Below are positions 16,665-25,534 of a stretch of 64,000 nucleotides of DNA, in pieces (the stretch's first letter is position 1; every line of letters starts with the position of its first letter). Under the pieces are notes generated by a model, which was not told the origin of the DNA, did not search any database, and worked only from the letters and a program-made list of their open reading frames with translations. Position numbers and translations under genes: made by a program. The stretch comes from an uncultured Roseibium sp. (GTDB lineage: Bacteria > Pseudomonadota > Alphaproteobacteria > Rhizobiales > Stappiaceae): contig NZ_OY780956.1 in assembly GCF_963675985.1 (NCBI RefSeq), forward strand, positions 97,213 to 161,212. Direction: 5' to 3'.

Positions 16665-17486
16665 ATGACCATCGGCCACTCCCTCCCGCTGGCACTGGCG
16701 ATTCTGCTGTCCGCTGGTGCCTTCGCCGGTCTCATCTCCGGTCTGCTCGGCATCGGCGGCGGCATCTTCATGGTGCCGGTCCTGCTGCTGATCTTCCACG
16801 GGTTCGGTGTGCCCGACACGATAATCATGCAGCTTTGCGTCGGCACTTCGACAGCGACCATCGTCGCGACCTCGCTGCGCTCCGTCTGGTCGCACCACAG
16901 GCGCGGCGCGGTAGAGACCGCCATCCTGCGTGCCTGGGCCCCCTGGCTGGCTGGCGGCGCGGTGCTGGGCGTGCTGACCGCCACAGGGTTGAAATCCGAC
17001 ACACTGATGCTGGTCTTCGGGACGCTGGCGGCGCTGATGGGAATCTACATGGCCATCGGCAACCCCGACTGGCGCCTTGGAGACAGTCACCCGGGCGTCC
17101 GCATCCATGGACCTTATGCCGGGCTGATGGGCTTTGTCTGCGCCATGATGGGGATCGGCGGCGGCACCTTCGGGGTGCCGATGCTCACGGCCTACGGCAC
17201 CCCGGTGAACCGCGCCATCGCCACCTCGGCGGGGTTCGGGCTGCTGATCTCCCTGCCCGCCTCGGTCACCTACCTGCTCGCCCGGCCCGACACGACGGGG
17301 CTGCCGCCCCTGACGTTGGGTCTGGTAAGCCTGCCGGCCTTCGCCTGCATCGTGGCGATGACCTTCATTACCGTCCCCATTGGCGCGCGGCTGACCCATG
17401 TGCTACCTGCCGGTGTCCTGCGACGGATCTTCGCCCTTTTCATCATTTTTGCAGCCGTCAACATGCTGCGCAAAGCCCTGTCCTGA
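16665..17486 (+). CDS. TauE/SafE family membrane permease
   Basis: A 273-residue protein with about eight hydrophobic segments and two copies of the family motif: GLLGIGGGIFMVPVLL near residue 25 and MMGIGGGTFGVPML near residue 165. TauE/SafE proteins export sulfite, sulfoacetate or related anions in sulfonate metabolism, but many have unknown cargo. Start ATG 16665 lies seven bases after the hydrolase gene. A decayed homologue lies next to the second amidase at 56011-56436, so this pairing occurs twice in the window. Confidence 0.9.
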   Translation: MTIGHSLPLALAILLSAGAFAGLISGLLGIGGGIFMVPVLLLIFHGFGVPDTIIMQLCVGTSTATIVATSLRSVWSHHRRGAVETAILRAWAPWLAGGAVLGVLTATGLKSDTLMLVFGTLAALMGIYMAIGNPDWRLGDSHPGVRIHGPYAGLMGFVCAMMGIGGGTFGVPMLTAYGTPVNRAIATSAGFGLLISLPASVTYLLARPDTTGLPPLTLGLVSLPAFACIVAMTFITVPIGARLTHVLPAGVLRRIFALFIIFAAVNMLRKALS

Positions 17487-17498
17487 AGGAGACGCCTC

Positions 17499-19004
17499 AT
17501 GGCCAAACCGCTGCCCACCGACCCGGCCGACCTCGGCGCGCTCGACGCCCGACGGCTGATCGCCCGCAAGGTCCTCTCGGCCGAGGAACTTGCCCAGGCC
17601 TGCATCACCCGGGTCGAAGCCGTCGATCACGCCATCAACGCCCTGGTCGCCCGCGACTTCCCCGGTCTGCTCGAAGGCGCCCGCGCCGCGGACCAACGCA
17701 CCGCGAGGGGCGAGGCGCTCGGGCCGCTGCACGGCCTGCCCTTCGGCGCCAAGGACATGATCGACGTCAAGGGACTGCCCACCACCTTTGGCTCGGAACT
17801 GTTCCGCAACAACATCGCCACCCGCGACGATGCCATGGTTGCCGCCATGCGTGACGCAGGTGCGATCCCCGTGGGCAAGACCAACAACCCGGAATGGAGC
17901 GCCGGCGGCAACACCCGCAACCGGGTCTATGGCGCCACCGCCAACCCCCACGATCTGACCCGGAGTTGCGCGGGATCCTCCGGCGGCTCTGCCGCGGGCC
18001 TCGCGGCGGGTTACTTCCCGCTGGCCACCGGGTCGGACACTGGCGGCAGCCTGCGCAACCCCGCCGCCTTCTGCGGCGTCGTCGGCTATCGCCCCTCGCC
18101 GGGCGTGGTGCCCGGAAACACCCGGGGCGTCGGTTACTTCCCGCTCTCCACGGCCGGCCCTATGGCGCGATCGGTTGCCGATACCGCGCTGATGCTCTCG
18201 GTGCTTGCACGGCCTGACATGCGCGACCCCTATACCGCTGTGGTCCGCGGCCGCACCGCCTGGAACCCCGCCGATTTCGCCAGCCTGCCCCGCTGCGACT
18301 TGTCCTCCCTCAAAGTAGCCTTCACCGAGGACTTCGGCTTTTCCCCGACCGAGGGGATCATCCGAGACCACTTCCGCAAGGTCGTGCCGCAGATCGCGCC
18401 TTTCTTCGGCCAGTCGGACGAGGGCAGCCCGGACTGCACCGACGCCGACCGTATCTTCTCGGTGCTGCGCGGGCTCCTCTTTGTCGGCATGCACGGCAAG
18501 CGGATGGACGAACATCCCGAGCAGGTCGGTCCCAACGTGACCGAGAACGTCCACGAAGGCCGCAGCTTCACCCCCGATGACATCGCCGAGGCCCTGACGA
18601 TGCAGGGGGCCTATTACCAGCGCTGGCAGGCGTGGTTCGAGACCCACGACGTCGTGATTTCGCCCGCCGTCACCATCAGCCCCCGCGACTGGCACGAGCT
18701 GTTTCCAGCGGAAATCGACGGCGTGGCGACCAGCAGCTACTACCACTGGCTCGCCATGGCTTACGCCTCTACCATTGCGGGCCACCCGTCGATCACCATC
18801 CCCTGCGGAACCGATGTAAACGGCATGCCCTTCGGGCTGCAGATCGTCGGGCGTCGCTACGACGATCTCGGCGTCCTCGCCGTCGCCGCCGAACTGGAGG
18901 CGATCATCGCCGGTATCTCCGACTTGGCCCCGCGGGCGCCCGACCTCAATCTGCTCCGGACCGCCGGTCCCCTGAGCGCGGTCGAAGGCTTCCTCAGCCT
19001 GTGA
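17499..19004 (+). CDS. Amidase (amidase signature family)
   Basis: A 501-residue hydrolase with the Ser-cisSer-Lys triad of the amidase signature family: Lys85 in GAKDM, the serine-rich loop GSSGGSAAG at about 159-167, and the nucleophile Ser184 in GSDTGGSLR. It should release an amine or ammonia from an amide substrate. It ends the operon that diverges from the TRAP genes, 12 bases after the TauE-like gene. The paired layout suggests that the TRAP system imports the amide, the amidase cleaves it, and the aminotransferase handles the amine product. This is inference. Confidence 0.93.
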   Translation: MAKPLPTDPADLGALDARRLIARKVLSAEELAQACITRVEAVDHAINALVARDFPGLLEGARAADQRTARGEALGPLHGLPFGAKDMIDVKGLPTTFGSELFRNNIATRDDAMVAAMRDAGAIPVGKTNNPEWSAGGNTRNRVYGATANPHDLTRSCAGSSGGSAAGLAAGYFPLATGSDTGGSLRNPAAFCGVVGYRPSPGVVPGNTRGVGYFPLSTAGPMARSVADTALMLSVLARPDMRDPYTAVVRGRTAWNPADFASLPRCDLSSLKVAFTEDFGFSPTEGIIRDHFRKVVPQIAPFFGQSDEGSPDCTDADRIFSVLRGLLFVGMHGKRMDEHPEQVGPNVTENVHEGRSFTPDDIAEALTMQGAYYQRWQAWFETHDVVISPAVTISPRDWHELFPAEIDGVATSSYYHWLAMAYASTIAGHPSITIPCGTDVNGMPFGLQIVGRRYDDLGVLAVAAELEAIIAGISDLAPRAPDLNLLRTAGPLSAVEGFLSL

Positions 19005-19161
19005 TGGACTGAACGAAACGGTGATGCTGGGTCAACGCCTTACGAGTGCGCATCCGGCATTCTCGGAGTGATCAGGCCGTAATTCCAGCCGCGCACTTCC
19101 AATGTGCGATCGCCCTGAGGCGATGCAGATTGGGAATTGCCAACCTGTTGAAAGCTCACAC

Positions 19162-19779
19162 CTAGAGCACGCCCGGTGGTACAGGATCAGCAGCGCCCCG
19201 CGGACCGGCCGCGCGATAACGCAGCCCGTCAACCAGCAGCGCGACAAGCCGGCGAGCGGCTGATGAATTTCCATCGCTTGACGGCATGCACAGGCCCGCC
19301 ACCGCTCGCAGGAGATCATACGGATTTGCGTCCGGCCTGATTTCTCCGGCGATGACGGCGGCATTGAGCAACCTTTGCAGCGCAGGCTCGAACCGGCTGT
19401 CGAAATAGGCCGGCAAGGCCTCAAACGCCGGGTCGCCCGAATGCAGGGCGGCAGCCAGTCCGCGCTTGGCAACGATGAAGTCGACATAGCGTTGCATCCA
19501 GCGGTCGAGTGCTTCTCCCGGAGGAAAGGCTTCCGCAAGACTGGCCGCGGCGTCCGCGCACGCGTCAACCTCACTGCGAAACACCGCTGCAATCAGATCG
19601 GAGCGCTGCGGAAAATTGCGGTAGATCGTACCGACGCCAACCCCTGCCTTTTCGGCGATCTCACGCATTGGAGCCTCGACCCCGGATGTCGCGAACACGT
19701 CCCGAGCGGTGCGCACCAGTGTCTCGATGTTGCGCTGCGCATCTGCGCGCACGGCCCGTTCCGACGATTTGCCAGACAT
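19162..19779 (-). CDS. TetR/AcrR family transcriptional regulator
   Basis: A 205-residue regulator with an N-terminal HTH (MREIAEKAGVGVGTIYRNFPQRSDLI) and a helical ligand domain of the kind often paired with SDR enzymes. The start chosen gives MSGKSSERAVRADAQRN; a frame opening at 19803 adds eight residues. It is divergent from an SDR gene. The spacer carries a palindromic element (19812-19855) with repeated GGAACA/TGTTCC boxes, the likely operator for both genes. Confidence 0.9.
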   Translation of the reverse strand: MSGKSSERAVRADAQRNIETLVRTARDVFATSGVEAPMREIAEKAGVGVGTIYRNFPQRSDLIAAVFRSEVDACADAAASLAEAFPPGEALDRWMQRYVDFIVAKRGLAAALHSGDPAFEALPAYFDSRFEPALQRLLNAAVIAGEIRPDANPYDLLRAVAGLCMPSSDGNSSAARRLVALLVDGLRYRAAGPRGAADPVPPGVL

Positions 19780-19811
19780 GGATTCTCCCATTTCGCCAAT
19801 CAACGCTTGTA

Positions 19812-19855
19812 AAGCGGAACAATGTTCCGTATACAGACGGAAGGATGTTCCGCTT
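19812..19855. promoter_or_regulatory. GGAACA/TGTTCC palindromes, candidate TetR operator
   Basis: GGAACA-A-TGTTCC (19816-19828) is a perfect 13-bp palindrome. AAGCGGAACA (19812-19821) also pairs with TGTTCCGCTT (19846-19855), and CGGAAGGATGTTCCG lies at 19838-19852. The element sits in the divergent spacer between the tetR gene and the SDR gene, the classic position for a TetR operator. Confidence 0.75.
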
Positions 19856-19907
19856 AATACGTCGCCGGGCGTAAAAAGGCCAGCAAAGAAACAAGGGGGA
19901 CTTCATC

Positions 19908-20654
19908 ATGTCGGACGAACGCGTTGCTCTCGTAACTGGTGCTACTCAAGGGATCGGACTCCAGATCGCCAAGGATCTGGTCGCAAAAGGACTGACTGTG
20001 ATCGCCGGCGCGCGCGACTTTGAAAAGGGCGAGCAGGCGGCGCAGGAAATTGGCGGGCGAGCCCACGCCATCCAGCTCGACGTCACGGATGAAGCATCGA
20101 TCGCTCAGGCGGCCGCTCTCATCCGCACCCGGTTCGGTCGACTTGATATCCTGATGAACAATGCCGGGATTTCTCGGGCGAAGCCGAACCAGGAGTTCGC
20201 GGAAGCCGTCAGGACAAACTTGCTCACGGACGCGCCGCTTGCCGATATCCGCACCGTGTTCGAGACCAATGTGTTCGGCGTGATTGCCGTGACGCAGGCA
20301 ATGCTTCCTCTTCTGCGCGAGTCGCCTGCGGGCCGCATCGTCATCACCGGGAGTTCTGGCGCATCGCTGACGCTCAACTCTGACCCAGCCAATCCGCACC
20401 GGCGGATGTTCGGCAATTACTCCGTGTCAAAGGCAGCAGCACACGCGGTGATGCTGGCATTCGCGCTGGCGCTCGAAGGCACCAACATCAAGGTCAACGC
20501 CGCCTGCCCCGGTTTTACCTCGACCGCGCTCAACAACTTCAACGGCACGCGTAGCGTGGAAGAAGGCGCACGCGAGCCTGTGCGGCTTGCCCTGATCGGC
20601 GACGACGGGCCAACCGGAACTTTCTCGGACGAAAACGGTCCGGTGGCCTGGTAA
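19908..20654 (+). CDS. Short-chain dehydrogenase/reductase
   Basis: A 248-residue classical SDR. Seen: the cofactor motif VTGATQGIG at about residues 9-17, NNAG, the catalytic Ser (ITGSSGASL) and the YSVSK pair of Tyr and Lys. It oxidises or reduces an alcohol or ketone with NAD(P)H. The substrate is unknown. It is divergent from the TetR gene and followed 66 bases later by an extended SDR, probably in one transcript that the TetR protein represses. Confidence 0.93.
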   Translation: MSDERVALVTGATQGIGLQIAKDLVAKGLTVIAGARDFEKGEQAAQEIGGRAHAIQLDVTDEASIAQAAALIRTRFGRLDILMNNAGISRAKPNQEFAEAVRTNLLTDAPLADIRTVFETNVFGVIAVTQAMLPLLRESPAGRIVITGSSGASLTLNSDPANPHRRMFGNYSVSKAAAHAVMLAFALALEGTNIKVNAACPGFTSTALNNFNGTRSVEEGAREPVRLALIGDDGPTGTFSDENGPVAW

Positions 20655-20720
20655 ACGCCCGGACCTGAAGAGTGTTTCTGCCGCACAAACCTGCTCCGCA
20701 ACGAACTCGAAGGATATCGA

Positions 20721-21599
20721 ATGCGAGTTTTTCTGACCGGAGCGACCGGCTTCATCGGGTCGGCGATCGTGACCAACCTGCTCAACGACAAACGCGAGGT
20801 TCTCGGGCTTGCTCGGTCGGAAAAATCTGCCGATGCATTGCGGCAAGCCGGCTGCGACGTCCTGCGGGGCGATCTCCGCGACCTGGAGAGCTTGCGCCGT
20901 GGCGCAGAGCAGGCCGACGCCGTCATTCACACGGCCTTCGATCATGATTTCTCACGCATGGCTGACAATTGCGAGATGGACCGTATCGCGATCGAAGCGA
21001 TGGGCGGCGCTCTTGCCGGCTCGAACAAGAGGTTCATCGCCACGTCGGGCCTGCCGCCCCTTATGGGGCAGGTTTCGACCGAGACCGACATTTTACCGGC
21101 AGGCGCGCATGGCATGCCGCGCGTTTCGGAGCAAGTGGCGATGGCGCTGACAGACAGCGGCGTCAGCGTGTCGGTCATCCGGATGGCGCAGGTCCACGAC
21201 CGGAACCGGCAGGGATTTGCATCCTACCTGATGGATCATGCGCGCAAACACGGTGTTTCGGCCTATGTAGGCGACGGACAAAACCGCTGGCCGGCGGTTC
21301 ATCGACGGGACGCCGCCCGGCTTTACAGCCTTGTCCTCGACAATGGCGCGAGCGGAGAGCGCTACCATGCGGTCAGCGAGGAAGGTGTTGCGGTCAGTTA
21401 CGTCGCCGAAGCGATCGGCAAACGGCTGGATGTGCCGGTGAGGTCGCTTTCCGAAGAAGATTCGGCAGGCCACTTCGGCTGGCTTGATCGGATTGCGAGA
21501 ATGGACCTTCCCGCATCCAGTGTCCTGACAAGGCAAAGCCTGAATTGGCACCCCCTGCAGAAGACCGACCTCATCCAGGGCATTCTGGCGTCGGTCTGA
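20721..21599 (+). CDS. Extended SDR / NAD-dependent epimerase-like protein
   Basis: A 292-residue protein with the N-terminal nucleotide motif FLTGATGFIGSAIV and the extended-SDR layout (DVLRGDLRDLESL, AVIHTAFDH). The usual Tyr-x-x-x-Lys of SDR enzymes is not obvious in the central part, where GMPRVSEQVAMAL stands at the expected place, so it belongs to the atypical 'SDR family oxidoreductase' group. The role is unknown. It is probably cotranscribed with the preceding SDR. Confidence 0.88.
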   Translation: MRVFLTGATGFIGSAIVTNLLNDKREVLGLARSEKSADALRQAGCDVLRGDLRDLESLRRGAEQADAVIHTAFDHDFSRMADNCEMDRIAIEAMGGALAGSNKRFIATSGLPPLMGQVSTETDILPAGAHGMPRVSEQVAMALTDSGVSVSVIRMAQVHDRNRQGFASYLMDHARKHGVSAYVGDGQNRWPAVHRRDAARLYSLVLDNGASGERYHAVSEEGVAVSYVAEAIGKRLDVPVRSLSEEDSAGHFGWLDRIARMDLPASSVLTRQSLNWHPLQKTDLIQGILASV

Positions 21600-21633
21600 A
21601 CGAAAGGCGTGACTGATACGGCGCCGCGGCGGC

Positions 21634-22542
21634 TCAGTCGGCCAATCGCGCCTGCAGGTCGCTCAAAAGCCAGCGGCCGGCCGGGCCAGGCACGCGATCG
21701 GCGAGATGCGCCGCGTAAATCGTCAACGGATCGGTATTCCCTCTGGTATCGTCATCAAGCGTGAGCCTGACCAGCCGGCCTGCATTCAGATGCTCCTGCA
21801 CAAGATACTCGGGCATCCGACACCATCCAAAGCCCGCGAGCAGGAAATCCATGCGCCGTCCAAGATCGACGAACCGCCACGGAGCCGAGCCGGTCAGGCC
21901 GTAGTTCGATCCATCCCGGTCCGCCGGATCGGATAGAACAAGCTGGACATGGGTCTCCAGATCGACGCGGCTCGCCGGACGACCTAGGGTCGCCAGGGGA
22001 TGATCCGCTGCAGCCACGGGCAAGAGATTGATCCGGATGAGCGGTGTCGCCATCACATCCTCCGGCGCGTCGGGCAGCAGCAGGCAAAGGGCAAGCGATA
22101 CATCGCCTGCGCGCAAACGACGGAGCGCGCCTCCAAGTCCTTCGGTCGAGAAGCTGATCTGCAGTTGTGGATGGGTCGCGTGCAGCGCGCGAAGGCTTCC
22201 GATCAGGGGTGCGGTGGGGACCAACGGATCGATGGCCAGTGCCAGTTCCGCCTCCATCCCTTGGCGTGATCCTGCGGCCACGGCCTCGAAACGGGCAGCG
22301 CTTGCCAGTACCATTCGCGCTTGCTGCACCAGGATCCGGCCCGTGTCCGTGAGCTGCGGTCGGTGACCGCTCCGGTCGAAGAGCGTAATCCCCTGGTTCG
22401 CTTCCAGCGTGGCGACGGTCTGACTGATGGCGGATTGCACCCGTGCCAGTTTACGGCCAGCGGCGGAAAAACTGCCGGTGTCGGCAATCGCGACCAACAC
22501 GCGCAGTTGATCAAGGCTCAGCGTTGAAATCAAAACTATCAC
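21634..22542 (-). CDS. LysR-family transcriptional regulator
   Basis: A 302-residue LysR protein: N-terminal winged HTH (LDQLRVLVAIADTGSFSAAGRKLARVQSAISQ) and a substrate-binding domain. It is divergent from the azoreductase gene, the usual arrangement for a LysR controlling its neighbour. The start is uncertain: GTG 22542 or a TTG three codons on. An ATCAC-N5-GTGAT dyad at 22538-22552 covers the start and may be part of the operator. Confidence 0.9.
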   Translation of the reverse strand: MIVLISTLSLDQLRVLVAIADTGSFSAAGRKLARVQSAISQTVATLEANQGITLFDRSGHRPQLTDTGRILVQQARMVLASAARFEAVAAGSRQGMEAELALAIDPLVPTAPLIGSLRALHATHPQLQISFSTEGLGGALRRLRAGDVSLALCLLLPDAPEDVMATPLIRINLLPVAAADHPLATLGRPASRVDLETHVQLVLSDPADRDGSNYGLTGSAPWRFVDLGRRMDFLLAGFGWCRMPEYLVQEHLNAGRLVRLTLDDDTRGNTDPLTIYAAHLADRVPGPAGRWLLSDLQARLAD

Positions 22543-22639
22543 CTGATGTGATGGAAATCATCGGATTTATATCACTCCCGCTGAATAGCCGGAAGCCCTA
22601 TCCTCTTTGTCATGCTCCCATCAGGAAAAGGAATGTGGC

Positions 22640-23257
22640 ATGATCAGACTTCTCGTTGTTGAAACCAGCCCGCGCGGCAACGACTCGGTGTCGCGCAGCA
22701 TGACGAAACGCTACCTTGCGGAATGGCAGGCGCTGAACCCGAACGGCAAGATCGTCCGTCGTGACCTTGCCGATGAGGCGCTTCCCCACGTCACAATGCC
22801 GTGGCTTACGGCCTATTTTACACCGCCCGACGCACAGACAGCGGAGATGAAGGCACAGTTGGGGCTTTCCGATACACTTGTTCGGGAACTTCTGGACTGC
22901 GACGAGCTTGTCATCGCCACTCCGGTCTACAACTACAACATTCCCGCCGCGCTCAAGGCGTGGGTTGACCATATCGTGCGCAAAGGCCTGACGCTCGGGT
23001 TCGATGGTAGCGGCCTGGTCACCGCGAAAAAGGCCACGTTGCTGATCGCCTCGGGCGGCGAATATGGTGAGAGCTCACCGATCAGGGACCGTGACATCGC
23101 CACTCAATATCTCAGGATGATCCTGCATGTGCTCGGGATCGAAGATATCAAGGACGTCGCCGGCGGCGGTGCCAAGAATGTGGATCTCGGGGAAATCAGC
23201 ATGGAAGACTTCGTCGGCAGACTCGAGATGCAGCCCAGTGAGAAGGTTTTGGCTTGA
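22640..23257 (+). CDS. azoR: FMN-dependent NADH-azoreductase
   Basis: A 205-residue flavodoxin-fold reductase. The FMN phosphate motif is SPRGNDSVSRSM near the N-terminus. ATPVYNYNIPAALKAWVDHIVR is typical of AzoR, and the flavin-ring contact lies in ASGGEYG. It reduces quinones and azo compounds with NADH and probably protects against electrophiles. The start was set at ATG 22640, with AGGAAAAGGAA upstream. A strong terminator overlaps its stop. It is likely regulated by the divergent LysR gene. Confidence 0.93.
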   Translation: MIRLLVVETSPRGNDSVSRSMTKRYLAEWQALNPNGKIVRRDLADEALPHVTMPWLTAYFTPPDAQTAEMKAQLGLSDTLVRELLDCDELVIATPVYNYNIPAALKAWVDHIVRKGLTLGFDGSGLVTAKKATLLIASGGEYGESSPIRDRDIATQYLRMILHVLGIEDIKDVAGGGAKNVDLGEISMEDFVGRLEMQPSEKVLA

Positions 23258-23322
23258 ACTTTCGCCAGCAGGCGTCTGGTTTGTCTTTCTATCTGCGGCG
23301 AAAGTTCGCTTTTCTTTTTTCG
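23256..23322 (+). terminator. Intrinsic terminator after azoR
   Basis: GAACTTTCGCC (23256-23266) pairs perfectly with GGCGAAAGTTC (23297-23307), followed by GCTTTTCTTTTTTC. The right arm lies in the 3' end of the convergent enoyl-CoA hydratase gene. It is a long-loop but convincing terminator. Confidence 0.7.
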
Positions 23323-24083
23323 AGAAATGCTGACAGGCCTTCGGCGGCTTCGTCGCCAAACCGGGCATGATTGATCGCACGCGCCTCGATGGCGAGCTGG
23401 CTTGCCAGATCATTTGAAGCGGCAATGCGAATAAGCTCCTTGATATTCCTCGTTGCTTCCGGCGGTCCCGCGGCTATCGCACTCGCCAACTCAAGAGACG
23501 AACCCAGCGCTTTTCCTGCCGAACAACAGCTGTTGATCAAGCCTGCGGCGTGGAGGCGTGGTGCAGTGACCGGCCTTCCCAGCATGCAGATTTCGCTGAC
23601 GAGCTGGTGCGGAAGGGCGCATGTGAGGAAATGCGTCGCACCGCCATCAGGGCTCAGGCCAACCCTCACATAGGCGGCCGTAAAACGAGCGTCTTCGCTG
23701 GCAACAATCATGTCGCACGCGAGGCAAAGCGAAAAGCCCGCTCCTGCCGCGCCGCCCTCGACGGCCGCAATGATGGGTATGGAGCTATGGGTGACGGACA
23801 GGATCAGGGCGTTCAGCTTGTCGGTGTTGCCGGTCACTGCGCCGAGTGTGGAGGCCCCGCTGGCTTTGAGTGCATTGACGTTTCCGCCGGAGGAAAAAAA
23901 GCCATTGGCCCCGGTCAGGACAATCGCGCCAATATCAGGGGCCCGTTCGGCATCCACGATGTGTGTCTGCAGAACGGGATAGACGTCGGGGCCTATGGCG
24001 TTCCGGGTCTCGGCGCCATCGAGGGTCAGAAGCAGGATGTTGCCCCGCTGTTCGCTCACTACCCTGGTCGATGAGTTGGTCAC
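23289..24083 (-). CDS. Enoyl-CoA hydratase/isomerase family protein
   Basis: A crotonase-fold protein of about 264 residues. Seen: AIVLTGANGFFSSGGNVNAL (oxyanion-hole loop) and AAVEGGAAGAGFSLCLACDMIVA with the second conserved Gly pair. Members hydrate or isomerise acyl-CoA esters. The start GTG 24083 is preferred (GGAAGC upstream); a TTG at 24107 is possible. It is the last gene of an SDR-MaoC-crotonase set on the minus strand, opposite a CoA transferase. The set resembles a beta-oxidation-like module for one carboxylic acid. Confidence 0.9.
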   Translation of the reverse strand: MTNSSTRVVSEQRGNILLLTLDGAETRNAIGPDVYPVLQTHIVDAERAPDIGAIVLTGANGFFSSGGNVNALKASGASTLGAVTGNTDKLNALILSVTHSSIPIIAAVEGGAAGAGFSLCLACDMIVASEDARFTAAYVRVGLSPDGGATHFLTCALPHQLVSEICMLGRPVTAPRLHAAGLINSCCSAGKALGSSLELASAIAAGPPEATRNIKELIRIAASNDLASQLAIEARAINHARFGDEAAEGLSAFLEKRKANFRRR

Positions 24084-24117
24084 ACCGCTTCCTTTCGTTG
24101 AAGTCAAACCGTCCGGG

Positions 24118-24585
24118 TCAGAGGTATCTTCGAGCCCGCCAGTCAGTCACGAGGGCTGGCTTCTCGTTGCCCTCGATTTCCACTTGGACCGCGAACACGG
24201 TCTCGATAACGGCTGGCTTCACCTCGGCCACGCGGGAAAGTGTGAACCGCCCCCTTACGCGGCTGTCGACCGGGACAGGAGAAATGAACCGCACCCTGTC
24301 GAGGCCGTAGTTCACGTTCACCTTGACACCCTCGATGCGCGGGAGCTTCTGCATCATCTCGGCAATCATGGAGAGGGTTAGAAATCCGTGCGCGATCGTC
24401 TTGCCGAAGGGTCCATGCCGAGAACGTTCGGGATCGGTGTGGATGTACTGATGGTCACCCGTGCACGCGGCAAACTGGTTGATCCGCTCCTGCGTCACGG
24501 TGATCCAGTCCGAGAGACCGATCTCCTGCCCCACGCGAGCCTCGTACTCGGCACGCGGGATGTATTTCACTCCACGATCAGGCAT
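24118..24585 (-). CDS. MaoC-like (R)-specific enoyl-CoA hydratase
   Basis: A 155-residue hot-dog-fold hydratase. The catalytic motif is ACTGDHQYIHTDPE (Asp and His), then GKTIAHGFLTLSM, as in MaoC and PhaJ enzymes that hydrate trans-2-enoyl-CoA. The start was set at ATG 24585 (MPDRGVKYIPRAEYE), overlapping the end of the SDR gene by eight bases; the frame opens further upstream only inside the SDR gene. Probably translationally coupled to it. Confidence 0.92.
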   Translation of the reverse strand: MPDRGVKYIPRAEYEARVGQEIGLSDWITVTQERINQFAACTGDHQYIHTDPERSRHGPFGKTIAHGFLTLSMIAEMMQKLPRIEGVKVNVNYGLDRVRFISPVPVDSRVRGRFTLSRVAEVKPAVIETVFAVQVEIEGNEKPALVTDWRARRYL

Positions 24586-25408
24586 CGACGAAGAGGTCCA
24601 ACGCAAGCGCCTCGCCCTCGGCATCGTGCCGGTAGCCGTCGAACTCGGTAACGCCGCAGGACCGGAGATAAGTCTCATCCAGTAGAGTCTGCCCCGTCAA
24701 CTCGCCGGGAGGTGTGGACAGGATCCGGCAGGCGGCGTCCGCGACAATTTGTGGAGTGCGAGACCGGGCAAGGTATTGCGTGCCGACCTCGAATTCCACG
24801 GCAGCGGTAGCAATCGTGGTACGGGGCCACAGAGTATTGACGCTGATCCGACGTTCCCTGAATTCCTCGGCCATCCCCAGCGATAGCAGCGTCATGCCGT
24901 ATTTAGTTACGGTATAAGGTGCATAGCGGCCAAGCCAGTCGGGAGAGAGGTTGAGCGGCGGGGCTAGGCTAAGGATATGCGCGTTGTCCGATTTCTCGAG
25001 GAGGCCAAGTGCCGCCTTTGAGCAGGCGAGAACTGCTCGGGTGTTGATCGTATGGATCAGATCGAAGCGCTTCATCTCGAGGTCGGCTGCGCCTTCCAGC
25101 CGAATGGCTCCTGCATTGTTGACGAGCGCGTCCAACCGGCCGAATTCGCTGTCAATTGCGCGCATTACGGCGTCGATAGATTGATCGTCGCGTACGTCCA
25201 GCCGTAGGGGAAGCGTCACGCCGCCACGCCGGCGAACCTCTTCCGCCACAGTGTGAATTGTTCCCGGGAGCTTGGCGTGAGCAGTATCGGATTTCGCTGC
25301 GATGACCACGGCGGCGCCTTGCTCCGCCGCCGTCAGGGCGATCTGACGCCCGATCCCCCTGCTCGCTCCCGTGATCAGAACGACCCTGTTTTTCAGAGCG
25401 CTTGTCAT
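24578..25408 (-). CDS. SDR-family oxidoreductase (HSDL2/citronellol dehydrogenase-like)
   Basis: A 276-residue SDR with ITGASRGIGRQIAL, the HSDL2-type AAKSDTAHAKLPGTIHTVAEEV segment, NNAGAI, a YTVTKYGM Tyr-Lys pair and PRTTIATAA. This subgroup covers HSDL2-like and citronellol/citronellal dehydrogenases that work on acyl or terpenoid chains. The usual catalytic Ser position reads SLAPPLNL, as in that subgroup. First gene of the minus-strand set, divergent from the CoA transferase, so both are probably under the IclR protein. Confidence 0.9.
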   Translation of the reverse strand: MTSALKNRVVLITGASRGIGRQIALTAAEQGAAVVIAAKSDTAHAKLPGTIHTVAEEVRRRGGVTLPLRLDVRDDQSIDAVMRAIDSEFGRLDALVNNAGAIRLEGAADLEMKRFDLIHTINTRAVLACSKAALGLLEKSDNAHILSLAPPLNLSPDWLGRYAPYTVTKYGMTLLSLGMAEEFRERRISVNTLWPRTTIATAAVEFEVGTQYLARSRTPQIVADAACRILSTPPGELTGQTLLDETYLRSCGVTEFDGYRHDAEGEALALDLFVDA

Positions 25409-25485
25409 CGGCGCCTCCTCTTCCCCATTTTGTGCGCATCATAGAGTGAGACAATATATTAGATCAATAGATAAAATAATTTGAA

Positions 25486-25504
25486 TTATAAGAACGATAT
25501 GATA
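25486..25504. promoter_or_regulatory. Candidate IclR half-site in the SDR/CoA-transferase spacer
   Basis: TTATAAGAACGATATGAT shares the nine-base core GAACGATAT and the TTATA left end with the perfect palindrome before the TAXI gene at 27650-27667. It lies in the AT-rich divergent spacer, 31 bases upstream of the CoA transferase start. Confidence 0.45.
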
Positions 25505-25534
25505 GTTGAATTTGAGAAATAAGGGAGTTGAGAC

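Noticed and set aside
14178..18785. Long minus-strand frames (14178-15611, 15668-17002, 17403-18785) opposite the aminotransferase-amidase operon
   Set aside because: Each is opposite a gene with conserved catalytic motifs and has no recognised domain itself.
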